From assembly GCF_037975245.1 (NCBI RefSeq), contig NC_092582.1:7171001-7235000 (forward strand): DNA of 64,000 nucleotides, given 5' to 3'. This DNA comes from Apostichopus japonicus (Eukaryota; Echinodermata; Holothuroidea; Aspidochirotida; Stichopodidae). Positions 1 through 10,557 of the stretch are shown one piece after another (positions within the stretch are counted from its first letter, which is position 1; every line of letters begins with the position of its first letter). The notes under the pieces are model-generated. The model was given only the letters and a program-made list of their open reading frames with translations. It was not told the origin of the DNA and ran no database searches. Made by a program: the position numbers and the translations under genes.

Positions 1-1410
1 ACCAAAGTCATGCGGCCTGTGTCTGTTTCATAATTCAATTACTTATCACATGCATGGTAGTGAACGCGAAAAGAGTTTTTCGATAGGGACGACTTTTGTA
101 CATTACTAAAGATTTTATTTCAACAAAAAGTACTCTAGTTTTGACTTTCAGAAACGTTCATGCACGGTGATTCACCCCAGTTAAGGAACCCCCTGATTTA
201 AATAGTATTATGCCTTGGTAAGAATGCTGGTACTTTACGAATAAAGCTGGCTTAATAAACAACGGTTTCAGTGCTATAACGGTATATCTATAAAGGTATA
301 TGTATGGTATATGAAAAGGATATTTGGAATCACTGGTGCGTGTATATCCAGATCTATTACTTCTTTTGTGGCTTTCATTTATATTTCATTTGTCGCAATG
401 AACACACAAATATGTGTGTATTGTATTAAACTGAAAGCATGTGATAGGCAAATTCTAAAACTATACATTATCAAAACTACTCTCCCCCACCCCTTTACTC
501 ACGTGCTTTGTTTGTGTACCTATATATATACTTGTATCCCGTTTATTAAGTAAAATGACATTTAACTATATGAATGTCGGTTATTTTGGCTGAACAGTTG
601 TTATGCAATTATGAAATTAAATACCTTTAGTATATTACCGGTTTTAGATCTAATGCAATTTTCGTCCTTTGAGTATAACAAAGGAAACGAAGGTAAATAT
701 TTTCGAGATTATCAGCTTTCTTTTTAAAGAAAATATTTCGCTGCCAACATTTGTTGTGGTGACGGTTATAGGGTTCACATTCATTAGGGTTCACAGTTAT
801 TTGCTTCTTGAAGAAAACATATCAAACCCCTCCCCCCTCCCCCTCCCCCAAGCTCAAACACCCATCCCTCTCGACTCCGTCTCATATATTGGTTTACTGC
901 TGATATTTGATTGAAAAAAATTACGTACTAATAAGAAAAAATCTTCCCATTGAGGAATAAAGCACTTTAACTATTATTTGAGAATCAAGTAGGTCTTCAA
1001 TTTGTTTTTGTTTTTTTGGTGAAAAATGGAAAGCATCTTTGAATTAATGAAGAACAAACAGATTGCACCCACCAAATCCCCATTCTCAGACAACAGGGAT
1101 ATTACTGATATAAATTCTCAATCAATACTCGTGCAATTCACACTTTTACCAGCGAAACTGCGAAGCTGAAATCGACTCTATAACCTAAACCAAAAACAAT
1201 AAGGATTTTAATATTACTTTTTATATGATGGATCAACACCTCAAGCATAAAAGCCATCCATGTTTGACCCTTTACAGTTGCAGTGTTTGTAAGATTTTAA
1301 ACTTTGAGCTCTTTTGACATCAAATGACTTTTGACCACAAAGTAAAACAACATGGACTATGTGGATCCACCTCTACCAAAGTAAATGTTGTCAAAAACCA
1401 TGCACTGTGT
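1..1410. other. Unique left flank of the tandem array
   Basis: I find no second copy of this stretch in the window. Similarity to the repeated units starts abruptly near 1411, where the string ttacttcatctaagttgaac appears; it also occurs at about 15687 and 41577. The flank is AT-rich and holds a pyrimidine-rich run at 830-850. Its short open frames (for example 311-553 and 669-914) have no convincing splice, domain or conservation support. I see no gene here. It may be intergenic DNA or an intron of an outside gene. Confidence 0.6.
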
Positions 1411-3460
1411 TACTTCATCTAAGTTGAACATTTGCAATCGGAAAAAACAGTTGATAGTTAAATACAACAGACTAAGCTGTAGTCATATTGGTAAACTTGT
1501 TATATTAGTCATGCACAATCATAACTAGAAGTTGTTATCCGTTGGTTAAAATATCGGAAATATCACAATTTGGGGACCCCTAAATATACATAACATCTTG
1601 ATTTAAATCGTACTATAACAGACATACATATTTCTATGGAATTAACTAAGATTAGAATCACAACCAGAAAGAACCGGGATTTTTCCCCCACTCTTTCATG
1701 AAGACTTCAGTTTCACTTATACGTTTTATTTTTAAAACGTCGACGGTATCACTGCTAAACACAAGGGAATCAATTCTAATTTTCTATAGAACTATTGCGC
1801 AGAATACAAATATGTATGCACATCTTTACAACTCCGGCGTTTTGGTTACCGTACGTCCGCTTCAGAAAAGAGAAAAATGAAAACGAAACACATAGGAAAC
1901 TGAAAGAAACGGAAGCAGTTGTGGCAAGATAAGTCAAATGCTACGATGAAGGGGGCAAAGTGAGGGGCATATAAGAAAGGGTCAGGGTAAACTAGGGATA
2001 TGAAAACATCAAAATATTTATATGATATTGTGGTCTTTCAAATCCCTTCAAAACCAATAGTGGCACCAACAAAAATCAACTTGGGATCCTCTTTTGGATT
2101 TGGAGGTTAATTAATGTCTGTTTTTATTTCGAGGAGGCGAAGCTATGCTTTCACCTCTTATCTTTTCGGTGAGATATTAGTGAGGGACCAAATAGACAAT
2201 TTATGCCTCAGAGAGTAACACTGCTATAACTGTCAAAATACTCTCAAAACAGTGAATATTTGAAAGACCGCACTGATTTACTAGCTTTGCTCTACAACTC
2301 ATGGTTCGTTTTTTGGGGGTTAAAAGTAAGTCATCGGTGTTGAATGCAAATGTTTTTCTAAAGTCAAATGATAGACCATTATGCTCAAACTTCAACATTT
2401 GCTTTGGAATTAATTTTCTTTTCACCTCCAACTTATTTATCCTCATTGTAAGATCCTCTTTTAAATTTTTTCTGTAACTGGGAATAAAAGATAGAACCTA
2501 AGAGATGAATTTGATACTTTTGATGCTTTCATCAGTTAGTGCCAAACTTGTATTGTGGCCAGTACTGATAACTTTGCACTTTATTGACCGGATAATGTGA
2601 TCTAAGAGTTCTTGTATAGATTCACTCTATTTCCCTCTAGTTCACTCTATAACTGATTATTTTGGGGCAAATTATAGATTGATTGGTCACCAGCTGGTTC
2701 ACTACGAGATGTTTTACAGTGCAGTTTCGAACTACCAAATTAATAATGTGTGGTATAGATGTAACACTACCATGGGTGTAAGATGAACGCCATCTTGATA
2801 TACATCATAACATCATTGTGGCCTTGCTCTTGTTTTTGCTGTTTGATCTTTCATAAGTTGCAGGAGAAGTCACCAAAGTCAAACAAGAGCCGTGGGGACC
2901 GGTAGTACAATATGACTCTTCCCCCTGTACTGCTCTGCTCTAGCTCTAACTCTAGCTCTAAATATGCATGCGCTAACATTAAATGTTGTTCTTGAAAATC
3001 ACTACTATGCAGGGAGCAATGAATATCTGAAAATGCTGCAGCTGCTTGGGCTCTGCTGCCTGGACCCCGACCACACAGCTCGGGAGAGTTGGCAGTTCCC
3101 TAATGCCCAGCCAACAACATGTTAACCACCTCTCTGGACTTATACACTCTCATGCTGTCCCCTGTACAGGGGGGGGGGGAGCGATTTTGACTATGTAATC
3201 GTGCAGATAGTGCCTATATTGAACAGTAGATATAGAATCGATCAAAACAATTATATCCGGCTTTGACATTTCGAACAAATCGCACATAGTTTCAGAACAG
3301 ACAATAAACTGTATATACAGAAGAACGGAGTCATATTCGTTATCTAGTCTATGCCGTTATTGTTGTTTAAGTTATTAAAGAACCGGAACATGAGATATCG
3401 CGGAATGACCGCATTGTTGCGACCTAAAGGTAGGAAATTTGTTCTAAGGCTTGATCCTGT
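1411..3460. other. Upstream non-coding block of gene 1
   Basis: Repeated block preceding the gene 1 promoter. Compared with B1 it lacks the segment that carries the GVSTKY frame (16425-16620). It contains an A-type segment at 3033-3130 beginning aaatgctgcagctgcttggg that is missing from B1 and B2. A 10-base G run lies near 3170. Open frames here (1698-1880, and 2201-2446 on the minus strand) are broken or shifted in other copies. I see no gene. Confidence 0.45.
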
Positions 3461-3463
3461 TAT

Positions 3464-3478
3464 CCAATAGTATAAATA
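3464..3478 (+). promoter_or_regulatory. Core promoter of gene 1 (CCAAT and TATA box)
   Basis: CCAAT at 3464-3468 is followed at once by TATAAATA at 3471-3478, 106 bases before the start codon. That spacing fits a short 5' UTR with transcription starting near 3500. The TATA string is kept in all five copies. Confidence 0.6.
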
Positions 3479-3583
3479 CCATTGATTTGAAAATTATTTG
3501 TCAAATCAGAAGTGACAGCCAGTACTCAAAAGCTGAATTAACTACATTAGCAACCGAACCTGTCTAAGTATTCTACAAGAAAA

Positions 3584-4620
3584 ATGGCTTCTTGTACTAA
3601 CGGTAAGTTACTGTCATCATTATTATACATCATGTAACATTACTGAATATGTATTACATAGAACGCATACTTATAAATATCTGTATTGTTAAATTTCTTA
3701 AAATTCATTGAAGATTTTGCTATCGTTATTGCCAGTAAGACTATTTTTCACAGTCTTTCAGAGTCAGATATAATGATGGGAAATACTATTAACTTATAGC
3801 ATATTTAAATTTTAGTAAATATAATATCGGCCTATAAATACATGTAAACTGTATAGGCTAATCATGCAGTCTGGATCTGATACATGAACTGAAATGTAAC
3901 GGATGCAGAAAGTCTTAAACTTAATGGATCGAATGATTTACTTTGAAAGATTAGTTGACACTCCGACCGTTGGAAATTAATATTCAAATCAGGAATCCAG
4001 TTTCGTCTGAATAAATACCGGTGTACGTGTAAAACTGTAGTCAGGACAATAATGCGTTGTCAGTCCTTCTTGGTTGTTATATATGTGTTGTATTCAGTGA
4101 TGTCGAAGAAATGCAAAGTCGAGAGGCAAATTTCAAGATTCGTCATGTCAACAATAAAGTTTTCGCCATTTTAGCCTTGAAGTACACGGATTAAATCTTA
4201 CATCGTAGTACGGCGATTTTGTTATGAATGTAAACGCAAGGTTTGAATGAGACGTAAAGCTGTTAATTGCTCTATACAACATTTCTTTACGTATTTCTTT
4301 CTGAAATATTTCTTATCCTTTTGAGGTATTTTTCTTTCTTTCATACTCACATTGATATAAGTTGAACCCATTGTGACGATGTGACTTAATTTTTCTATTT
4401 CTTAGGAAACAAGATCTTTGGACTTTTCTGTCTATTGGCGTTTATCATTTTGTCTTCATCGCAAACAACGACAGCGACCAGTCATCGTCTTCGAAGCCTT
4501 TACCTACGTATGCTAGTTAGCTGTAACCAACTAAAAGTATCACGTGATGAACTCTCGTCTGCTATTGTGAGTAATATTATGCAGGTGTAGCAGCACAATT
4601 AATTCTTCGGCTAACACACC

Positions 4621-4692
<72 letters not shown>

Positions 4693-7634
4693 GATTGTCT
4701 TTGTCGTTTAGCTCCATTTCATGAACAAAAGTCTGTTCAAAGTATCTCTTTTGAAATCCGGCTTTAGGAATCACAAATGATTTCGTGTTGTTTAGCATCA
4801 TGTTTGATCTCTAGAATTAGGCAAATATGTCACCAAAACAAAAAGGTGAAAAACGCCTACAGTGGAATTACGACCTTTTGAACCGGTTTCGAACCTCTGG
4901 ACATCCCATCAGCGTCCATAGCCTAGTGGTTAGGGTGTCCTCCTATAAAGCGGGAGGCCCGGGGTTCGAATCCCGACGGAAGCTGGAAGTTTTTTCACTG
5001 TTCTGAATTTTCCGACTCACTACGATTTCAATTATATATATTCCGTCAAGTCATGTACAAATTGTGATTAACCATTCAGACGCCGGAGAAAATATTCCGT
5101 AATTTTCCTATCAAAGTAAAGGACAGCACATTTGAATATTCAAATTAAAATCATTCATTCCCTTTTCAAAAGAGGTAAATTTCTCTCAATCCTTTCTGAA
5201 GGAATTGCGATATCCTTATCAATATTTTCTAATTGAAAAAAAAAAACATGCAAGAAGTGGAACGAATGCTTTTTCAAAAATTATTCGGTGACGTTGTTAC
5301 GTTAAAATACCATATATGTAACAGGTGTACATAAGTTTCCCATTATAGAGTAATAAAACGCCAAAAAAAAGAGCCAAAAACAAGCAGTTTTCTATTTTGT
5401 ATCTATCTATATACCAGTGCCCGCAGTCGACGGAACAATTACTTTGAGTACAATAAGCTTAAATTCTTTCGTTTCTTGTTCGGTTCCATTGGATGCGCGA
5501 ATACAGAGTTATTATTACGTCTATGTCTATGACCTTTCGATAAACTCATAACGTCATATTTAAAAGTGACGTCAAACTACTATAGTAAATGCTTCTATCG
5601 ATGGTGGATGCACGTATCTAAACATATGTTGCACGAAACGTAATGTACTTCATTGGTAGAGGAGTGGATGTGAAAGTGGGGTCGTGGAAGCAGCCCACCA
5701 CCCCTTGCATGTCTAGGGACAATATGGGTAAAAATAAGATTAAATGCTTTCAAATTCAAGGCGTGAAAAATGTGCATTCTGAGGGATATCTAGGCTAAAA
5801 TTAGGTCTGAAAGACAGGTTTTGCTTTTGACTCTTTATGTGTGGTTGAGCAAGGGGTGTGGGACCCCCACCCTTTCTGAACTTATCACTTTAGTGTGATT
5901 ACTGACCATGAAGTTGTATATTTTTACTACGCAGACTCAAACACGTGATGTAAGTGGAGTAATTCATCATTCCTCTGTCGATTCTATTTCTGGTTTGGAT
6001 GCCCACCTCGGTGACGTAAGCGTTTTTGATCAAGAAGAGGTAAATATTGAATTGACTTCAAATTGTGACAATGAATTTGTCTAACCCTATACATTGAACT
6101 GTTGTCGCGAACTATTTGGGGGGGGGGGGGGAGAAAACACTGAGATAAATTAGTAGATTTCTAGTTTGTCGTGAAAGTAGGCTAACGATAGATCAACTCC
6201 TCGTGTGAACGAAAATTTAGGCTAGCACAAATTTTCAAATGCAGGACACTTCAGCTAATCATCCACACCAAGGTTATGCTACTACAAAGCTTCACACGGG
6301 GCTGCTATACAGGGTTATGCTGCTGGCGATGTACATATACGTCAATGGTAGGCAATCACAACGCGAAGAACTGGCAACTTCAGCTCAACATTTAGGCAAA
6401 TCAAATATTGCAATACCTGATAGGTCAAACGTAGGCTTGTCAGCCCATACATGTCAATGGGAGACAACGTCACTTGTATCTAATACAGCTTAATGTTTAA
6501 ATAGTATTGCTTCAACACTTGAAACACTATACCAACGGTTGAGCCAATACGTCTGTCAGAGACCTCGTTAACCCTTTTAAAGAGTTTTTGGTCATCTGTA
6601 GACTCTTTACTCTTCCCTCTTCCTCGTCATCTCAATATTAGTGACTTCACTATCTTTCATTGTTTTTGCCTTCTAGATTGGTAATATTCCAGATCTGCTG
6701 ATCAACCACTTGACGTACCTTAAACTGACTGAGGGCGCTCTTAGACTATATCAACAAGACGAGTTAGTCCTCAAGATTGTCGATGATTCCCAGACGACAT
6801 ATGAACATCAACTAGAGACAATCATCAAAAACGTTGTAAATATCAGGAAAACAATCAATATCATTGTGAGTATATTTATGTTTTATATTATAAGTAGACT
6901 TAAAAATGAAGGCCAAGTATCATTTTATTCAACGGATCTTAATTAAGCATGTACCCGAATATACGATTTTCCAGCATCAATTACGGAACTGCTCTTTTTT
7001 TTTTAATATATAAATATATATTTTTATCAATCTATCATGTTTGGAGCATTCATTTTTTTTTTCTAAAATGGTTGATTTGAAGAAACTGGATGCATCCCTA
7101 GTTTCAGTTAATTATATATATTTAGCAACTTCCAGAGTGTGCAGGTGCATGTGGCAATATTTATGGTTTCAAACCATTTCCAAATGTGATAGCTGAATTT
7201 ACTTAGCAATCCATTATTTCTTGTTGTGAAAAATTCCCCATAAGATTGAAAAAGACAAACAGAATATTCTATAATTTGAAAATATGATGAATAATGTGAA
7301 TACTTATGTTACTTTAGCGAAGAATATAGAACCATGAACACATATACAAGAAATCACAACACATGCAATAGGCCACGTTGTAATAACTGTAAATGCTTGT
7401 AATATTGTTTCAGCATTTAGTCTCATAACTGTCGACATCCTAATCCAATATTTCGTTCAGATCCAAATTTTCGGACGTACCTTTGACTCTGGATCCGTAC
7501 AAGAGGTGACCTTTGACGCATGTGACATCACTACCACGACCTGCATAACAAGACGAGGCTTATACATACTACAAGAGTTCGACTATTACTTGAGAATAGC
7601 AAGACGGAATTTTGTTACTATGGCTTCGTCTTAG
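3584..7634 (+). CDS. Secreted four-helix cytokine-like protein, gene 1 (IL-6/G-CSF-type)
   Basis: Five exons: 3584-3602, 4406-4566, 5935-6039, 6677-6865 and 7461-7634, all with GT-AG introns in phases 1-0-0-0. The product is 215 residues. A signal peptide (about 1-27, core IFGLFCLLAFIIL) precedes helix A (about 33-60, HRLRSLYLRMLVSC). Then come an AB loop (61-95), long helices B and C (about 98-156, with DLLINHLTYLKLTEGALRLY and YEHQLETIIKNVVNIRKT), a CD region with Cys179 and Cys186, and helix D (about 189-211, LYILQEFDYYLRIARRNF). Cys46 is the third mature cysteine. Length, five-exon layout, intron phases and helix placement match vertebrate IL-6/G-CSF genes; the cytokine role is inferred from that, because direct residue identity is low. 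This copy is the most diverged: Cys in exon 1 (MASCTN) and Asp in the AB loop (LDAHLGD). The start is the first ATG after the TATA box. It could instead be another helical cytokine class. Confidence 0.75.
4624..4690. repeat. (TA)n microsatellite in intron 2 of gene 1
   Basis: An uninterrupted TA run of about 67 bases, 60 bases after the exon 2 donor. The run length differs between copies and is longest here. It yields a meaningless open frame of alternating Tyr and Ile on the minus strand. Confidence 0.95.
4912..4983 (+). repeat. tRNA-like element (SINE head or tRNA pseudogene), gene 1 intron 2
   Basis: A 72-base tRNA-like segment with an A box (tagcctagtggttaggg) and a B box (ggttcgaatcc) in proper spacing. 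The putative anticodon loop CTATAAA would give ATA. The acceptor stem pairs only in part (gcgtcca against cggaagc), and the T loop seems one base too long. This fits a tRNA-derived SINE or pseudogene better than a working tRNA. The sequence after it, starting tggaagttttttcactg, is also shared by all copies. Confidence 0.6.
6245..6493 (+). pseudogene. Helix-A-like open frame in intron 3 of gene 1
   Basis: After a good acceptor (caaatgcag) an open frame runs 82 codons to TAA. Its middle part, RVMLLAMYIYVNGRQ followed by SQREELATSAQ, resembles the end of exon 2 (RMLVSCNQ, then SRDELSSAI), and a later stretch faintly resembles exon 3. No phase-0 donor of good quality follows. This copy differs from gene 3 at many residues, so it is not conserved as protein. 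I read it as a duplicated, decayed helix-A exon, not part of the main product. Confidence 0.4.
7126..7206 (+). other. Candidate alternative last exon in intron 4 of gene 1
   Basis: The acceptor tatatatatttag is followed in phase 0 by LPECAGACGNIYGF and a stop 27 codons in. Splicing exon 4 to it would replace the Cys pair and helix D with a shorter end that also has two Cys. Matching frames are at 33208-33294, 47617-47703 and 58806-58892. This copy differs from them at about one base in ten, unlike the real exons, so coding use is doubtful. Confidence 0.25.
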
Positions 7635-8980
7635 GCTTCGCCATCCAGTCGCTTGTTGCATTTTGTCCCAAGTATCGAGAAGGCAACTCACTATTGATGT
7701 CAAAAATTTGTGTACTTTTCTGTTTTTCATTATTAGTATGTGCAATTCTGTTATCCATAAAAGCAAACTTTGTGATATTCATCATAAAGTTGTGTATATT
7801 GTTTTTTATTAGTTTTAAGGCCTTTTAATTAATGTTCTTTTGGAATATTTAGATTATTTTCTTTGAAAAGGATTCCTATGTGCCATTGTTTCAAGAAAGT
7901 AATTAAACACTACTTACATTACTCGTCATTAGTTTCTTCATTTGGTGAAACAATCTAGGAAGAACTTCATAACGAAAGTCTACTTTAAAATATTTTATAA
8001 CGATAATATCATAAATATTCATGAATTTATATTAATTTATTTTGGAGGTGATTTATAGTTTATACTATAAGTTTCTTTATCACATGAATTTTTTTTTATG
8101 ATTATTCGCAACGTGTACAATTTTGGGTCAATGTTACTCATTCCTCCCGGCACGTTGATGGTCTATCTGGGATAATAATTCTGGGATATCTGGGATAGTA
8201 ATTTTCAATTTATGCGCAATATCATTACTTGCGGTATGGTTACACTGTTCCATGTTTATGATGTCAATAGTGACGTCAAAGAAGAAGAGAAAAAACAACA
8301 ATCTCTATAACATCCCTATCTCATTGTTATCATTTGGATTTTTGTTTGAAAATCAATCATTATAACGAATTACATATTTTAGTTTTCCTGTCTTCTCTTC
8401 TTGACTGTAGTTTGTCTGGCAAAAGATCATCACTAAATTATCCTAAGAACACTTTATAGCATGATTACCTTTCTGGATAGTTCTTTCTTATGGAAAAGGG
8501 TATTTAAATCTAAGCTAATTAAGTTTTGTTTGTAGAAAACATTTCAATTTGATTCATATTGTTACTTACTTTCAAATATCCGTCCCTACAGTTCTATATA
8601 TTTTTCTTCTGGTGAGAGGCATATTGTGTCTAATAGTAACGTTATTTAGTCAAGCGTACTGCTGTGTTTCCAAAAATTGTGTCTTCTTGTTAGTTACATA
8701 ACTATATAACTAATTTGATGAAATAAATAACTAATAGTTTTAAATATGTTTTGCAAATCTGTCGTACATGTTATTGGTATTTTATATATACTGTAAGTGA
8801 TCGCTAAATAAACAGGAATACGGCACTTTAAAATATCGTTATTATTTTATTTCCACATTTTATCTCTATCTCTCTTTTCCCCAATCTCTCTCTTTCACTA
8901 TTCCAACCCCCCTCCCCTCTCTCTCTATGTTATCCCCCATCCCTTTCCGCCTATGATTGAAAGATGGGGGTACTTTTCCG
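7635..8980 (+). other. AU-rich 3' UTR of gene 1 and convergent spacer
   Basis: Very AT-rich DNA with several ATTTA pentamers, as is common in unstable cytokine mRNAs. An AATAAA at 8807-8812 lies in a string (cgctaaataaacagg) kept in every subunit and is the best polyadenylation signal. A pyrimidine-rich stretch at about 8860-8940 separates it from the end of the minus-strand relic. No further gene is seen. Confidence 0.5.
8807..8812 (+). promoter_or_regulatory. Probable polyadenylation signal of gene 1
   Basis: AATAAA about 1.17 kb after the stop codon; the same hexamer and flanks occur in all five subunits. An earlier AATAAA at 8722-8727 is a possible alternative in this copy. Confidence 0.4.
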
Positions 8981-8984
8981 TTTA

Positions 8985-10557
8985 TTATTGAAACAATTCT
9001 GGCTTGGTGTTAGAGAACATCATTCTGATCATACAAGGCATTAATCCACCCCTATCCACCCAACCTTCTCCCATTTCTGGAGTACTGTCGTTCTTAAGTT
9101 CAACGTAGCTATAGATAAAACCTTGTAAAGACCCAATCATGTCAACATTTTTGTAAGAAACCGTAAAGCACCCCCCCAACCCCCAACCCCATTTGTGTTA
9201 CAAGATTTGTGGGAATCATACACTCAACATGTTTGAAGGCAAAAGCAGCTACCTGAAAATAATTTTGTACATCTCTCTACATAAAACTAAACTCGGCATG
9301 TAAACATAAGGCACAAGGTTAATTCGATTCATAACAATTTCCATTGTGGACAAAAAATAAAAAATTGTTTCGTCTTGAAACAATGATGAATGAGTAACAA
9401 AGAATAACTTATGTGTTCTTTGCTTCACAGTTCATTACTATACTGTACTAATATCCCTTTATGTCAAATAATCGATCCCCACATTCAAACTTCAATTCTA
9501 CTGCTCCACACGAAATCATTCCTCATTCAGACATTTAATTGTCTACAATTAAACGTTTGCCAAAAACGCTGGAAGTAGCCAGGAAGGTTAGAACCCACAG
9601 GAAATTTAACTTTGAACAATTTTAGCAGCTGCAACCATCATTAACTATTGGGCTCTCAGACTCTCTTGATTATAATATTATTGGTGAAACTTTTCTATCG
9701 TGGAGAGAGTTGCTTGAAGTCGAGTAATATAGCCGACAAAAGATGACAGGGCTGCTTTATAGGTGGTCATATTCTCTGGCTTACTCTTCAGCCCAAATTC
9801 ATCACTTTGAACAAGTCTGAGAGCGTCCTCCATCATGAATGTGAATTCGGCATGTTTCACTATCAAGTCCTGAATATCATCAATCTGAATAAAAAATTAA
9901 TGCAAAATGTAAACCTTTAACCTTTTACAGTGAGTGCTGAATTCTCGAAATAGTGCTAATGGCCACCCAATGGCATGTATTCATCGATCGTTTGAGGGTT
10001 CATTCGAAATTTGATGACATATGAACAACGTGAAGTAGTGATTACTCACTGAGATGGTATGATTTTGTTTTATACTGTTCACTAGCATACCGATAGTACG
10101 GGCAGTATGAATATTCATAAAGGTGGAGAACTGTTTGTACTGTTAGTAAGAGTGCGTTAAATCAATTGAAGAACGGCATAAGGTGTATTAGCATTAGGAC
10201 ATTGTCCCAACTGGCTGGTCGTGGGTGTGGGATGGGGTAGGAGTGATATTTTCTAAATCATGGGTCCATTTTTCAGTACAGCTGTCATCCTGGACGTAAA
10301 GATTTAGCAAAATCGTAAATTTATGAGACGTCTAATTTTCTTTGGACATGTAGCAATTATTACACTTCATTATATTTAACTTATAATATTTGAAAAGTGT
10401 GCTTTAGTTTTCAGGAGGAAAGAGTGGTTGTGTTGTGGATGGGAGGGGGGGGGGTGTTGCTGCTCATAACTTCCGATCAAGACAACCAGCAGTATGTAAT
10501 TACCTCTGCTTGACGAAAGACTACGTAATAGTTCTCGTTTTGGAAACGCTGAGTTAT
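8985..10557 (-). pseudogene. Convergent minus-strand cytokine paralog relic, A1
   Basis: Exon-like pieces read on the minus strand. The AB-loop exon at 10504-10557 has lost 57 bases in frame relative to A2. A helix-C-like exon at 10050-10139 (acceptor cttactaacag, donor gtgagt) includes RTIGMLVNSIKQ. The helix-B/C exon at 9678-9884 starts in phase 0 with IDDIQDLIVKHAEFTFMMED and continues KAALSSFVGYITRLQATLST, closely matching exon 4 of the plus genes. A helix-B-like fragment near 9241-9300 has an in-frame TAG. The last exon at 8985-9146 (about) matches the CD region (ELKNDSTPEMGEGWVDRGG, then MPCMIR) but its first Cys is Gly. The helix-B/C exon has no GT donor and runs into a stop, and helix D is missing. 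AATAAA on the minus strand overlaps the end (8981-8986). No signal-peptide exon was found. Confidence 0.6.

Noticed and set aside
4577-4801. Minus-strand frame with a long Tyr-Ile repeat
   Set aside because: It is the translation of the TA microsatellite; the frame is absent where the run is short.
4912-4983. Functional tRNA gene
   Set aside because: Acceptor-stem mismatches and an overlong T loop; better explained as a SINE head or pseudogene.
6245-6493. Treating the helix-A-like frame as a constitutive exon between exons 3 and 4
   Set aside because: It has stops in genes 2 and 4, lacks a good phase-0 donor, and is poorly conserved; exon 3 joins exon 4 cleanly in phase 0.
7569-7812. Overlapping frames on both strands over the end of exon 5 and the 3' UTR (LLWLRLRLRHPV and LLWITELHILIM)
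   Set aside because: They recur in all copies only because exon 5 and its flank are duplicated; they lie out of frame with the well-supported last exon.
8985-9179. Minus-strand frame as an independent small gene
   Set aside because: It is better explained as the last exon of the convergent cytokine paralog, sharing the spacing of its acidic and Cys residues with exon 5.
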